Shown here piece by piece: positions 25,111 through 33,509 of a stretch of DNA of 64,000 nucleotides. The first letter of the stretch is position 1. Each line of letters starts with the position of its first letter. The notes beneath the pieces were generated by a model. It was not told the DNA's origin. It worked only from the letters and a program-made list of their open reading frames with translations, and searched no databases. Origin of the DNA: Opitutaceae bacterium (GTDB lineage Bacteria; Verrucomicrobiota; Verrucomicrobiia; Opitutales; Opitutaceae); the NCBI GenBank assembly GCA_027485815.1, contig JAIXQE010000220.1, forward strand, positions 43,938 to 107,937, read 5' to 3'. The position numbers and the translations under genes were made by a program.

Positions 25111-26046
25111 ATGCCCCACGTCCTCGTCACCGGCGCCGCCGGCTTCATTGGCAGCCACACCGTCGACCAGCTGCTGGCCGCCGGGCACCGGGTGACGGCG
25201 GTGGATGACTTCCGGACCGGCCGCCGGGAGAACCTCGCGGGGGCGCTCCGGTCGCCGGCGTGCCGCCTCGTGGAGGCGGACGTGTCGGCGGAGGACGCGT
25301 TGGGGCAACTCGTGGCGGGGGACCGGCCCGAGGCGATCGTGCACCTGGCGGCGCTGGTGAGCGTGCCGGAGAGCATCCGGGATCCGGGGCTGAATTTCCG
25401 GCTGAACGTGGTGGCGACGCAGCGGGTGGCGGAGGCGGCGCGCGGCGCGGGCGTGGGGCGGGTCGTGTTCGCGTCCTCGGCGGCGGTGTACGGGGACGCG
25501 GCGCCGCTGCCGGCGGGGGAGGAGGCCCCCAAGGCGCCGATCAGCCCTTATGGCGCGGCGAAGCTGGCGAGTGAGGCGCTGCTGCTGGGGCACGCGGCGG
25601 CCTACGGGTTCACGGTGCGCTGCCAGCGGTACTTCAACGTGTTCGGGCCGCGGCAGGACCCGGGCTCGCCCTATTCCGGGGTGATCTCGCTCTTCGCGCG
25701 GCGGCATCGCGAGGGAACCGCGGTGACGCTGTTCGGGGACGGCGGGCAGACGCGGGACTTCATCTCGGTGCACGACGTGGCGCGGGCCAATGTGCTGGCG
25801 GCGACGGCGCCGGGGTTGCGGAGCGGGACGGCGAACATCTGCACGGGCCGGGGCACCTCGCTGCGGGAGGTGCTAGCGGTGTTCCAGCGGCTTTACCCGG
25901 CGGCACCGGCGCCGCAGTTCGCCCCGCCGCGCGAAGGGGACATCCGGCACTCGCGGGGCGATCCCGCCGCGGCGGCCGCCGCCCTGGGGTTCCGCGCCGC
26001 CGTGGCGGTCGAGGACGGCTTGGCGGAACTGGCGGCCTCCGCGTAG
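25111..26046 (+). CDS. NAD-dependent sugar-nucleotide epimerase/dehydratase (extended SDR)
   Basis: The 311-residue cytoplasmic enzyme has the Rossmann loop VTGAAGFIGSHT (about 5-16). The catalytic Ser/Tyr-Lys are in FASSAAVYGDA and SPYGAAKLASE (about 120-155), with YFNVFGPRQDP and DFISVHDVARA typical of UDP-glucose/UDP-GlcNAc 4-epimerases. Exact sugar specificity is uncertain. The ATG at 25111 places the Rossmann loop at the N-terminus as expected. It ends 54 bases before the sulfatase cluster and may or may not share its transcript. Confidence 0.85.
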   Translation: MPHVLVTGAAGFIGSHTVDQLLAAGHRVTAVDDFRTGRRENLAGALRSPACRLVEADVSAEDALGQLVAGDRPEAIVHLAALVSVPESIRDPGLNFRLNVVATQRVAEAARGAGVGRVVFASSAAVYGDAAPLPAGEEAPKAPISPYGAAKLASEALLLGHAAAYGFTVRCQRYFNVFGPRQDPGSPYSGVISLFARRHREGTAVTLFGDGGQTRDFISVHDVARANVLAATAPGLRSGTANICTGRGTSLREVLAVFQRLYPAAPAPQFAPPREGDIRHSRGDPAAAAAALGFRAAVAVEDGLAELAASA

Positions 26047-26100
26047 GCGCCGGCCGCGCTTGCCTCCGCCCCGGATTCCACGCGGTATCGGGCCGCCCCG

Positions 26101-27471
26101 ATGTTACCCCGCCTGCCCGTCCTGCTGCTGCTCGCCGCCGCCCCGCTCGCCGCCGCGTCCGCCCCCGCGCGTCCCAACGTCCTGCTGATCCTCGCCGACG
26201 ACCTCGGTGCCTCGGACCTGCCGGCCTACGGCAACGCCTTCCACGAGACGCCGCACCTCGACCGGCTCGCGCGCGAGGGCCTGCGCTTCACCCAGTTCTA
26301 CGCCGGCCCCGTCTGCTCGCCCACCCGCGCGAACCTCCAGTCCGGCCAGGACCAGGCCCGCTTCGGCATCACCCAGCACATCCCCGGCCACCGCCGCCCC
26401 TACGCGCGCCTCCGCGACCCGCAGGTGCCCGGCCAGCTTCCCCTTGAGGTCGTGACCTTCGCGGAAGCCCTCCGGGCGACCGGCTACGCCACCGGCTATT
26501 TCGGCAAGTGGCACCTTGGGGGCGAAGGCTTCGGCCCCCGCGAGCAGGGCTGGGACACGGCCGAGGAATTCCAAGGCCACACCCGCGGGGAACGGCGCGC
26601 GGCGGAGTACCTCGCGGACCGCGCCGTGGAATTCCTCGCCCAACCCCGCTCCGGCCCCTTCCTGCTGCAGCTTTCCTTCTTCGCGGTGCACATCCCGCTC
26701 ACCACCACCCCCGCGCTCCTCGCCAAGTATCAGGCGAAGCCGCCTCGCCCGCCCTACCCGAGCCGCCCCGAGTACGCGGGCCTGCTCGAGGAACTCGACA
26801 CCGCCGTCGGTCGGGTCCTCGGGGAACTCGACCGCCGCGGACTGGCGGAAAACACCGTCGTCTGGTTCCTCTCCGACAACGGCGGCATCGAGCACGAGCA
26901 GAGCGGCCGGATCGTCACCTCCAACGCGCCCCTCCGCGGCGAAAAGGGGACGCTGTACGAGGGCGGCGTGCGCATTCCCGCGCTCGTGCGCTGGCCGGGC
27001 CGCGTCCCGGCCGGCGCCGTGTCCGCGACCCCCGCGATCACCCACGACCTCCACCCCACGCTGCTCGCGCTCGCGGGCGCCACGCCGCCCCCGGGCCAGC
27101 CGCGCGACGGCGAGGACCTCTCGCCGGTGCTCGCCCGGCCGGAGACGCCCCGGAGGAACGACACGCTCCACTGGCACCTGCCGCACTACCACCACAGCAC
27201 CCCGGCCAGTGCGATCCGCCGCGGACCGTGGAAGCTGATCGAATTCCTCGAGGACGGCCGGCTGGAGCTCTTCTCGCTCGCCGACGATCCCGGCGAGCAG
27301 GTCAACCTGGCGGCCCGCGAACCCGCGCGGGCGGCGGCCCTGCGCGCCGACCTCGACGCCTGGCGGCGGCGCGTCGGTGCCCGGATGCCGGAGCCCAATC
27401 CCGACCACGACCCCGCGCGCGCCACCGAGCTGGCCGGACGCGCCAACCGCGAGCGCCGGACCCGGCCCTGA
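26101..27471 (+). CDS. Exported S1 sulfatase 1 (arylsulfatase A-like)
   Basis: This 456-residue enzyme is the first of eleven sulfatases in the cluster. A signal peptide covers about 1-20. Metal ligands D33-D34 lie in ILADDLG, and C72 in CSPTR is the residue converted to formylglycine. YFGKWHLGG (about 139) carries active-site Lys and His, and FLSDNGG the second Asp-Asn metal pair. Sulfatases of this class hydrolyse sulfate esters on carbohydrates in the periplasm or outside. No glycan specificity can be assigned without a SulfAtlas search. The next sulfatase starts 19 bases after the stop. Confidence 0.9.
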   Translation: MLPRLPVLLLLAAAPLAAASAPARPNVLLILADDLGASDLPAYGNAFHETPHLDRLAREGLRFTQFYAGPVCSPTRANLQSGQDQARFGITQHIPGHRRPYARLRDPQVPGQLPLEVVTFAEALRATGYATGYFGKWHLGGEGFGPREQGWDTAEEFQGHTRGERRAAEYLADRAVEFLAQPRSGPFLLQLSFFAVHIPLTTTPALLAKYQAKPPRPPYPSRPEYAGLLEELDTAVGRVLGELDRRGLAENTVVWFLSDNGGIEHEQSGRIVTSNAPLRGEKGTLYEGGVRIPALVRWPGRVPAGAVSATPAITHDLHPTLLALAGATPPPGQPRDGEDLSPVLARPETPRRNDTLHWHLPHYHHSTPASAIRRGPWKLIEFLEDGRLELFSLADDPGEQVNLAAREPARAAALRADLDAWRRRVGARMPEPNPDHDPARATELAGRANRERRTRP

Positions 27472-27490
27472 CACCCCCTTCCCGTAACCA

Positions 27491-28930
27491 ATGCGCCTGA
27501 TCGCCCTGCTCCTCTTCGCCCTCGCCGCCGCGATCCCCGCTTCCGCCGCGGGTGCGGCCCGGCCCAACTTCCTGATCATCATCGCGGACGACCTGCACTG
27601 GCGCGACCTCGGCGTCACCGGCAGCCCGGACGTCAAGACGCCCCACCTCGACCGCCTTGCGGCGGAGGGGATGCAGCTGCGCGCGTTCTTCACCCCGGCC
27701 CCGACCTGCTCGCCCCTGCGCCACGCCCTCTACACGGGGCTGTTCCCGATCCGCAGCGGCGCCTACCCGAACCACACCATGGTGGATCCGACGACGCGGA
27801 GCGTCTTCACCCACCTGAACGGGGCCGGCTACCGCACCGCCCTGCTGGGCAAGACGCACGTCTCGCCCGAGACTTCGTTCCCCTTCGAGCACCTCGGCCG
27901 GAGCGCGGATGACGCGGAGGCCTGCGCCCGCTTCTTCCGCCGCGATCCCGCCCAGCCCTGGCTCCTCGTGCTCGCCTCGAATGACCCGCACGGCCCGTAC
28001 ACGCGCGGCCCACGCGAGCAGTACGACCCGGCGCGGATCACCGTCCCATCCTACCTGCACGATAACGCGGTGACCCGGCGGCACCTCGCCGGTTACTTCG
28101 CGGAGATCACCGCCCTCGACGCACAGGTCGGCGCGTGCCTCGCGGCCCTCGACGCCGCCGGCCAGCGCGAGCAGACCCTCGTCCTGTTCCTCAGCGAGCA
28201 GGGCAGCGGCTTCCCCTACGGCGGCAAGTGGTCCCTGTACGACAACGGCATCCGCGCCGCCGCCTTCGCCCGCTGGCCCGGCCGCATCCGGCCCGGTTCC
28301 ACCAGCGAGGCGCTCCTGCAGTACGTGGACGTCGCCCCCACCCTGCTGGCCGCCGCCGGCCTCGACCCGGCGGCGGTCGACACCGGCTGCCCCGACGCGC
28401 GCGGCTTCCGCGGCTTCGACGGCCGCAGCTTCCTCGACGTCCTCCTCGGCCGCACCGACCGCCTGCGTGACGTCGTCTTCGCCCAGCACACCACCGTCGG
28501 GATCAACGGGTACAAGGCCCCCTACCCGATCCGCGCCGCCCGCGACGCCCGCTTCAAGTACATCCGCAACCTCACCCCCGAGAACACGTACCACATCGGC
28601 GGCATCCACGAGGGCGAGGTGATCGAATCCTGGCGTGAGGACGCCCGCAGCAACCCGGCACTCGCCGCCCGCATCGCGTGGCTCCACCGCCGGCCCGCCG
28701 AGGAATTGTACGACCTGCAGGCCGACCCGGAGGAGACCCGCAACCTCGCCACCGACCCGGCGCAGGCCCCCACCCTCGCCCGCCTCCGCCGCGAGCTCGA
28801 CGCGTGGATGGCGCAGCAGGGCGACCGCGGCCTCGAGACCGAACTCCTGGCCCCCACCCGCCAGCCAAAGAACCGCGGCGAGGACGCCGCGGAACCGGCG
28901 CGCAAGGCCCGCGCCAAGGCCAAGTCCTGA
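27491..28930 (+). CDS. Exported S1 sulfatase 2, with SEQG in the second metal site
   Basis: The 479-residue protein has a signal peptide (1-20), D33-D34 in IIADDLH and C73 in the canonical CSPLR signature, with LLGKTHV following. The usual C-terminal SDN(H)G metal motif reads FLSEQGSGFPYGGKW, so Glu-Gln stands where Asp-Asn/His is normal. The subfamily may naturally use this variant. The C-terminus ends in a Lys/Arg/Ala-rich tail (RKARAKAKS). A C-rich leader (28933-28943) separates it from the FG-GAP gene. Substrate unknown. Confidence 0.87.
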   Translation: MRLIALLLFALAAAIPASAAGAARPNFLIIIADDLHWRDLGVTGSPDVKTPHLDRLAAEGMQLRAFFTPAPTCSPLRHALYTGLFPIRSGAYPNHTMVDPTTRSVFTHLNGAGYRTALLGKTHVSPETSFPFEHLGRSADDAEACARFFRRDPAQPWLLVLASNDPHGPYTRGPREQYDPARITVPSYLHDNAVTRRHLAGYFAEITALDAQVGACLAALDAAGQREQTLVLFLSEQGSGFPYGGKWSLYDNGIRAAAFARWPGRIRPGSTSEALLQYVDVAPTLLAAAGLDPAAVDTGCPDARGFRGFDGRSFLDVLLGRTDRLRDVVFAQHTTVGINGYKAPYPIRAARDARFKYIRNLTPENTYHIGGIHEGEVIESWREDARSNPALAARIAWLHRRPAEELYDLQADPEETRNLATDPAQAPTLARLRRELDAWMAQQGDRGLETELLAPTRQPKNRGEDAAEPARKARAKAKS

Positions 28931-28945
28931 GTCCCCCTTCCCCAA

Positions 28946-30115
28946 ATGCCACCCGTCCGCCTCGTCGCCCCCCTCCTTCTTCCCGCCCTCCTCTCCGCGG
29001 CCCCGCCCGAGCCCCGCTTCCGGGCGCAGGACATCGACCAGACCGTCCAGATCGGCTACGGCGTGGCCATCGCCGACGTCGACGGGGATGGCCGGCCCGA
29101 CATCCTCCTCGCCGACAAGCGCACCGTGCAGTGGTACCGCAACCCCAGCTGGGAGAAGCACGTGATCGCGGAGGACCTGACCCCGCAGGACAACGTCTGC
29201 CTCGCGGCGCAGGACCTCGACGGCGACGGCCGTTGCGAGCTCGCGGTCGGCGCCGGCTGGAACCCGTCCGAGACCACGGATCCCACCCGCAGCGGCGCCG
29301 TGTTCTACCTCATCGCCCCGGCGGACCGGACCCAGCGCTGGCAACCCGTCCGCCTCGAGCACGAGCCGACCGTCCACCGGATGCACTGGGTCGTCGCCCC
29401 CGGCGGCGGCTGGGAACTGGTCGTCAAGCCGCTGCACGGACGCGGCAACAAGAACAACGAGGGCGCGGGCAGCCGCGTCTACGCGTACGCGCTCCCGCAG
29501 GATCCCCGGGGCCCGTGGACGCGCACGCTGGTGAGCGACTTCACCCACGCGAGCCACAACTTCCAGCCCATCAACTGGGACCGGGACCCGGAGCACGAAC
29601 TGCTCGCGGGCGCGAAGGAGGGTCTGTTCTGGTTCGGCCGCAGCAGCGGCGCGTGGCGCCATCGCCAGCTTTCCGACCAGTGGACCGGCGAGGTCCGCGA
29701 CGGCCGCCTGCCCGGCGGCAAGCGCTTCCTCGCGACGATCGAACCGATGCATGGCGGCGTGAGTGCGGCCTACGTCGATCCCGGCACCACCCGCGGGCTC
29801 TGGTCGCGGACCCTGCTCGACGACACCCTCAAGGACGGGCACGCGGTGGTGATCGCCGACTTCCTCGGAGTGGGCAGCGACCAGGTCGCCGTGGGCTGGC
29901 GCGCGATGAACCCCCGCGGCGCCCCGGGCGTGCGGCTCTTCACGCCCCTCGATGCCAACGGCCGCGACTGGCGGCGCACGGATCTCTCGGGCCCCGAGGT
30001 GGCCGTGGAAGACATGCGCGCGGCCGACCTCGACGGCGACGGCGATCCGGACCTCGTCCTCGCGGGCCGGCAGACCAAGAACCTGCGCATCCTCTGGAAC
30101 GAACGCGGCCGCTGA
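28946..30115 (+). CDS. Exported FG-GAP/VCBS repeat protein inside the sulfatase operon
   Basis: The 389-residue protein has a short signal peptide (about 1-18) and repeated Ca-binding-like blades: VAIADVDGDGRPDILLADK, LAAQDLDGDGRCELAVGA and MRAADLDGDGDPDLVLAG. These are hallmarks of FG-GAP/VCBS beta-propellers. It has no sulfatase, hydrolase or haem motif. The middle part has NFQPINWDRDPEHELLAGAKEG. Related proteins of this phylum are exported and are thought to bind partners or glycans; no activity is established. It is the only non-sulfatase gene among the twelve, starts 15 bases after sulfatase 2, and may be a carbohydrate-binding or scaffold partner. Confidence 0.82.
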   Translation: MPPVRLVAPLLLPALLSAAPPEPRFRAQDIDQTVQIGYGVAIADVDGDGRPDILLADKRTVQWYRNPSWEKHVIAEDLTPQDNVCLAAQDLDGDGRCELAVGAGWNPSETTDPTRSGAVFYLIAPADRTQRWQPVRLEHEPTVHRMHWVVAPGGGWELVVKPLHGRGNKNNEGAGSRVYAYALPQDPRGPWTRTLVSDFTHASHNFQPINWDRDPEHELLAGAKEGLFWFGRSSGAWRHRQLSDQWTGEVRDGRLPGGKRFLATIEPMHGGVSAAYVDPGTTRGLWSRTLLDDTLKDGHAVVIADFLGVGSDQVAVGWRAMNPRGAPGVRLFTPLDANGRDWRRTDLSGPEVAVEDMRAADLDGDGDPDLVLAGRQTKNLRILWNERGR

Positions 30116-30178
30116 AATCCGCGGCGCGCGGGCTTGAGTTTTGCGGGCGGGCGCCGAGCCTCGCGGGTGCTTTCCGTG

Positions 30179-31639
30179 ATGTCCCCACCCCGCCTGCTGT
30201 CCGTGTTGCTCCTGGCTTGGTCCCTCGCGTCCGCCGCGACCCCGCCCCGCCCGAACGTCGTGCTCGTGATGGCCGACGATCAGGCGTGGGGGGAAACCGG
30301 CTACAACGGCCACCCGCACGTGCGGACGCCGGTGCTGGATGAGATGGCCCGCACCGGGCTGCGCCTGGACCGCTTCTACGCCGCCTCGCCGGTCTGCTCG
30401 CCCACGCGGGCCTCGGTGCTGACCGGGCGGCACGCGAACCGCTCCGGCGCCTTCGCGCCCAACTATTCCACCCGCCCGGAGGAAATCACCCTCGCCGCCC
30501 TGCTCCGCGCCGCCGGCTACCGCACCGGCCACTTCGGCAAGTGGCACGTCGGCGCGGTCAAGCGCGACTCCCCGGTCAACCCGGCGCGGATGGGCTTCGA
30601 CGAGTACCTTTCCCACGACAATTTCTTCGAAATGGATCCGCCGCTGAGCCGAAACGGCGGCGCACCGGAAATCCACCGCGGCGAGAGCTCCGCCCTCGTG
30701 GCGACGGCGGCCGCCGACTTTGCGCGCCGCGTCCGCGCCGAGGGTCGACCGTTCTTCATCATCCTCTGGTTCGGATCGCCCCACGGTCCCTACTCCGGGT
30801 TGCCCGCGGACGTGGCCGCGTACGGCGCGGTCCCCGACGAGGACCTGCGCCGCCGCTACGCCGAGATCACGGCGCTGGACCGCGCGCTGGGCGACTTCCG
30901 CCGGGTCCTCCGCGAGATCGGCGCGGGCGAGGACACCCTCCTGTGGTACAACTCCGACAACGGCCTGCCCGGCGAACACAAGGGCGCGTCCTTCGACGGC
31001 GGCTGGCGCGGCGCCAAGGGGAGCGTCTTCGAGGGCGGCCTGCGCGTGCCCGGCCTCGTCGAGTGGCCCGCCGTGATCCGCTCGCCCCGGCGCTCCGCGG
31101 TGCCGGTCGTGACCTCGGACCTCCTGCCCACCGTGCTGGACCTGCTCGGCCTCGCCGCGCCGGCGCGGCCCCTCGACGGCATCAGACTGCGCCGCCTGAT
31201 CGTGGACGGAACCATCACCGAACGCCCGCAGCCGATCGGCTTCTGGCGCTACCCGGCGCAACGCGAGCGGGGCAACGCGCGCTGGATCGACGTGGACCTG
31301 GCGCGCGGCACCACCCCGACCACGCGGAACCCCGCGATTGATTTCCTCAACTACCGGCACCCCGTGGCCCGCACCGAGGACTTTGGCGGCGAGGCGGCGT
31401 GGACCGACAACCGCTTCAAGCTTTACGTCGCCGACGCGGCCGAGGCCGGCGGCAAGGCGGGGGCGAAACGCAAGGGCCGCGCGGGCTCCGGGGTGCAACT
31501 CTTCGACCTGCTGGCCGACCCGCGCGAGGAGCGGGACGTCTCCGCCGACCACCCCGAGGTCGCCGCCCGCATGCTGCGGGAACTGCACGCCTGGCAGCGT
31601 TCGGTGGAAGTAAGCCTGACCGGCGCCGACTACCGATGA
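30179..31639 (+). CDS. Exported S1 sulfatase 3
   Basis: The 486-residue protein has a signal peptide (1-20), D33-D34 in VMADDQA, C73 in CSPTR, HFGKWHVGAV, and YNSDNGL as second metal site. ATG 30179 is preferred to an upstream TTG because it gives a clean signal peptide. The 63-base gap before it is the largest inside the cluster and contains GCTTGAG 40 bases upstream, so an internal promoter is possible. A Lys/Gly/Ala-rich insertion (about 31435-31490, GAKRKGRAG) sits shortly before the C-terminal strand. Its stop overlaps the next start (ATGA). Confidence 0.9.
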   Translation: MSPPRLLSVLLLAWSLASAATPPRPNVVLVMADDQAWGETGYNGHPHVRTPVLDEMARTGLRLDRFYAASPVCSPTRASVLTGRHANRSGAFAPNYSTRPEEITLAALLRAAGYRTGHFGKWHVGAVKRDSPVNPARMGFDEYLSHDNFFEMDPPLSRNGGAPEIHRGESSALVATAAADFARRVRAEGRPFFIILWFGSPHGPYSGLPADVAAYGAVPDEDLRRRYAEITALDRALGDFRRVLREIGAGEDTLLWYNSDNGLPGEHKGASFDGGWRGAKGSVFEGGLRVPGLVEWPAVIRSPRRSAVPVVTSDLLPTVLDLLGLAAPARPLDGIRLRRLIVDGTITERPQPIGFWRYPAQRERGNARWIDVDLARGTTPTTRNPAIDFLNYRHPVARTEDFGGEAAWTDNRFKLYVADAAEAGGKAGAKRKGRAGSGVQLFDLLADPREERDVSADHPEVAARMLRELHAWQRSVEVSLTGADYR

Positions 31640-33507
31640 ACCTGATCCGCCGCTGCGTTCGCCGCGCGCTGCTCGCGGCCCTGCCGCTCCTCGGGTTGCC
31701 CTTCGCCGCCTCCGCCGTCGCCGCGGCGCCGGCGACCCGGCCGAACGTGCTGTGGCTGACCAGCGAGGACAACGGCCCCTACCTCGGCTGCTACGGCGAC
31801 CCCCACGCGCAGACGCCCCACCTCGACCGCCTCGCCGCGGAGGGCGTGCGCTACCGCCTGGCCTTCGCCAACGCCCCCGTCTGCTCCAGCGCGCGCACCA
31901 CCCTGATCACCGGGATGTACCCGACGTCCCTCGGCGCCCAGCACCACCGGAGCCGGGTGCCGCTGCCGGCGGGGTTCCGGCTTTACCCGGAGTTGCTCCG
32001 CGCCGCCGGTTACTACTGCACGAACAACGCCAAGACCGACTACAACGTCACCCTCGACCGCAAGCCGTGGGACGAGAACGGACCGCGGGCCCACTACCGC
32101 AGCCGCGCGCCCGGACAGCCCTTCTTCGCCGTCTTCAACCAGACCTCGAGCCACGAGAGCCAGGTCGCCCCCGCGCCGGACAAGACCGCGTTCCGCGTCG
32201 CTCCGGAACGCGTGACGCTGCCGCCCTACCATCCGGACACGCCGGAGATCCGGCGCGACTGGGCCAATTACCACGATCAGATCACCGTGATGGACGGCCA
32301 GATGGGCGAACTGCTCGCGGAGCTCGCGCGCGAGGGCCTCGCGGAGGACACCATCGTCTTCTACTACGCGGATCACGCGGGCGCGCTGCCCCGCGGGAAG
32401 CGCAACCTCCACGACTCCGGCACCCGCGTGCCCCTGATCGTGCGTTTCCCGGCCAAATGGGCGCACCTCGCCCCCGTCGCGCCGGGATCGTGGGTGGAGC
32501 AGCCCGTGAGCTTCGTTGACCTCACCGCGACCCTGCTGGAGCTCTGCGGCGTGGCCGTGCCCGAGAACTACGAGGGCCGGCCGTTTCTGGGCCCGCGCGC
32601 GGCGGCGCGGGAGGAAGTCTTCCTCTTCCGCGGCCGGATGGATGAGCGCCACGACGTCGTCCGCGCCGTGCGCGACCGCGACCACCGCTACGTGCGCAAC
32701 TACTCCCCGCACCGCCCCTGGGGCCAACCCTACTCCTACCCGTTCCAGGTGCTGCCAAGCATGCGCTCGTGGCACGAGGCCTTCCTCGCGGGAAAATGCG
32801 ATCCCGTGCAGGCCGCCTACTGGCGCCCCAAGCCGCCCGAGGAGTTCTATGCGCTCGCCGGGGATCCGCACGAGGTGCGCAACCTCGCCGGCCAGCCCGC
32901 GGTGGCGGCAGCACAGCGCGCCCTCGCCGCCAAGCTCCGGGCGCACCTGATCGCGACCCGCGACACCGGCTTCATCCCGGAGGGAATGGCCCAGCGCCTC
33001 GCCGGCGCCGGCGACCTGATCGCCTACGCCCGGAGTCCGGCGTATCCCATCGAGCGCGTCGTCGACCTCGCGGACCTGGCCGCGGCGCGCGCCCCGCGTC
33101 ACCTCGCCGCCCTCCAGGCCGCCCTCGCCGACGCCCATCCGGTCCTCCGTTACTGGGGCGCGCAGGGCTGCCTGATCCTCGGGGCGCAAGCCGCGCCCGC
33201 CCGCCCGGCGCTGCTCGCCACCCTCCGCGACGAGTCGGCCGACGTGCGCGTCGCCGCCGCCGAGGCGCTCGGCCACCTCGGTGAACTCGAACCAGCCCTC
33301 AATGCGCTGGGCGAAGTGATCCGCAGCGGCTCCCCCGCCGAGGTGCTCGCCGCCCTCAACGCCCTCGACTTCCTCTGGCTCGACGGCCGCGCGCCGCTGG
33401 CCCGCGTGCAGACGATGGTCCGCGGGCTCCAACTGGCGGAACCCGCCGACCGCATCCCCCGCCACCTCCTCGCCGCCACGGACGCCCAGCGCGCGCCCGC
33501 CCCCTGA
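31636..33507 (+). CDS. Exported S1 sulfatase 4 fused to HEAT-like repeats (heparan N-sulfatase-like)
   Basis: The 623-residue protein has a signal peptide (1-30). Its metal motif reads LTSEDNGPYLGCYGD and the activation site is CSSAR at C83. Ser thus replaces the usual Pro two positions after Cys. YYADHAG is the second metal site. The SEDNGP and CSSARTTLITGMYPTSLG pattern resembles N-sulfoglucosamine sulfohydrolase-like sulfatases. After the sulfatase domain (to about 470) a helical tail, about 480-610, repeats AALQAALADAHPVLRYWGA and ATLRDESADVRVAAAEALG in HEAT style. The start overlaps the stop of sulfatase 3, so translation is coupled. Confidence 0.88.
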   Translation: MNLIRRCVRRALLAALPLLGLPFAASAVAAAPATRPNVLWLTSEDNGPYLGCYGDPHAQTPHLDRLAAEGVRYRLAFANAPVCSSARTTLITGMYPTSLGAQHHRSRVPLPAGFRLYPELLRAAGYYCTNNAKTDYNVTLDRKPWDENGPRAHYRSRAPGQPFFAVFNQTSSHESQVAPAPDKTAFRVAPERVTLPPYHPDTPEIRRDWANYHDQITVMDGQMGELLAELAREGLAEDTIVFYYADHAGALPRGKRNLHDSGTRVPLIVRFPAKWAHLAPVAPGSWVEQPVSFVDLTATLLELCGVAVPENYEGRPFLGPRAAAREEVFLFRGRMDERHDVVRAVRDRDHRYVRNYSPHRPWGQPYSYPFQVLPSMRSWHEAFLAGKCDPVQAAYWRPKPPEEFYALAGDPHEVRNLAGQPAVAAAQRALAAKLRAHLIATRDTGFIPEGMAQRLAGAGDLIAYARSPAYPIERVVDLADLAAARAPRHLAALQAALADAHPVLRYWGAQGCLILGAQAAPARPALLATLRDESADVRVAAAEALGHLGELEPALNALGEVIRSGSPAEVLAALNALDFLWLDGRAPLARVQTMVRGLQLAEPADRIPRHLLAATDAQRAPAP

Positions 33508-33509
33508 TT

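Noticed and set aside
27302..31588. A minus-strand open frame of more than 1,400 codons opposite sulfatases 1-3 and the FG-GAP gene
   Set aside because: High G+C coding sequence commonly leaves the opposite strand open. Its translation is low-complexity Gly/Arg/Val with no family resemblance, while the plus-strand proteins carry full sulfatase motifs.
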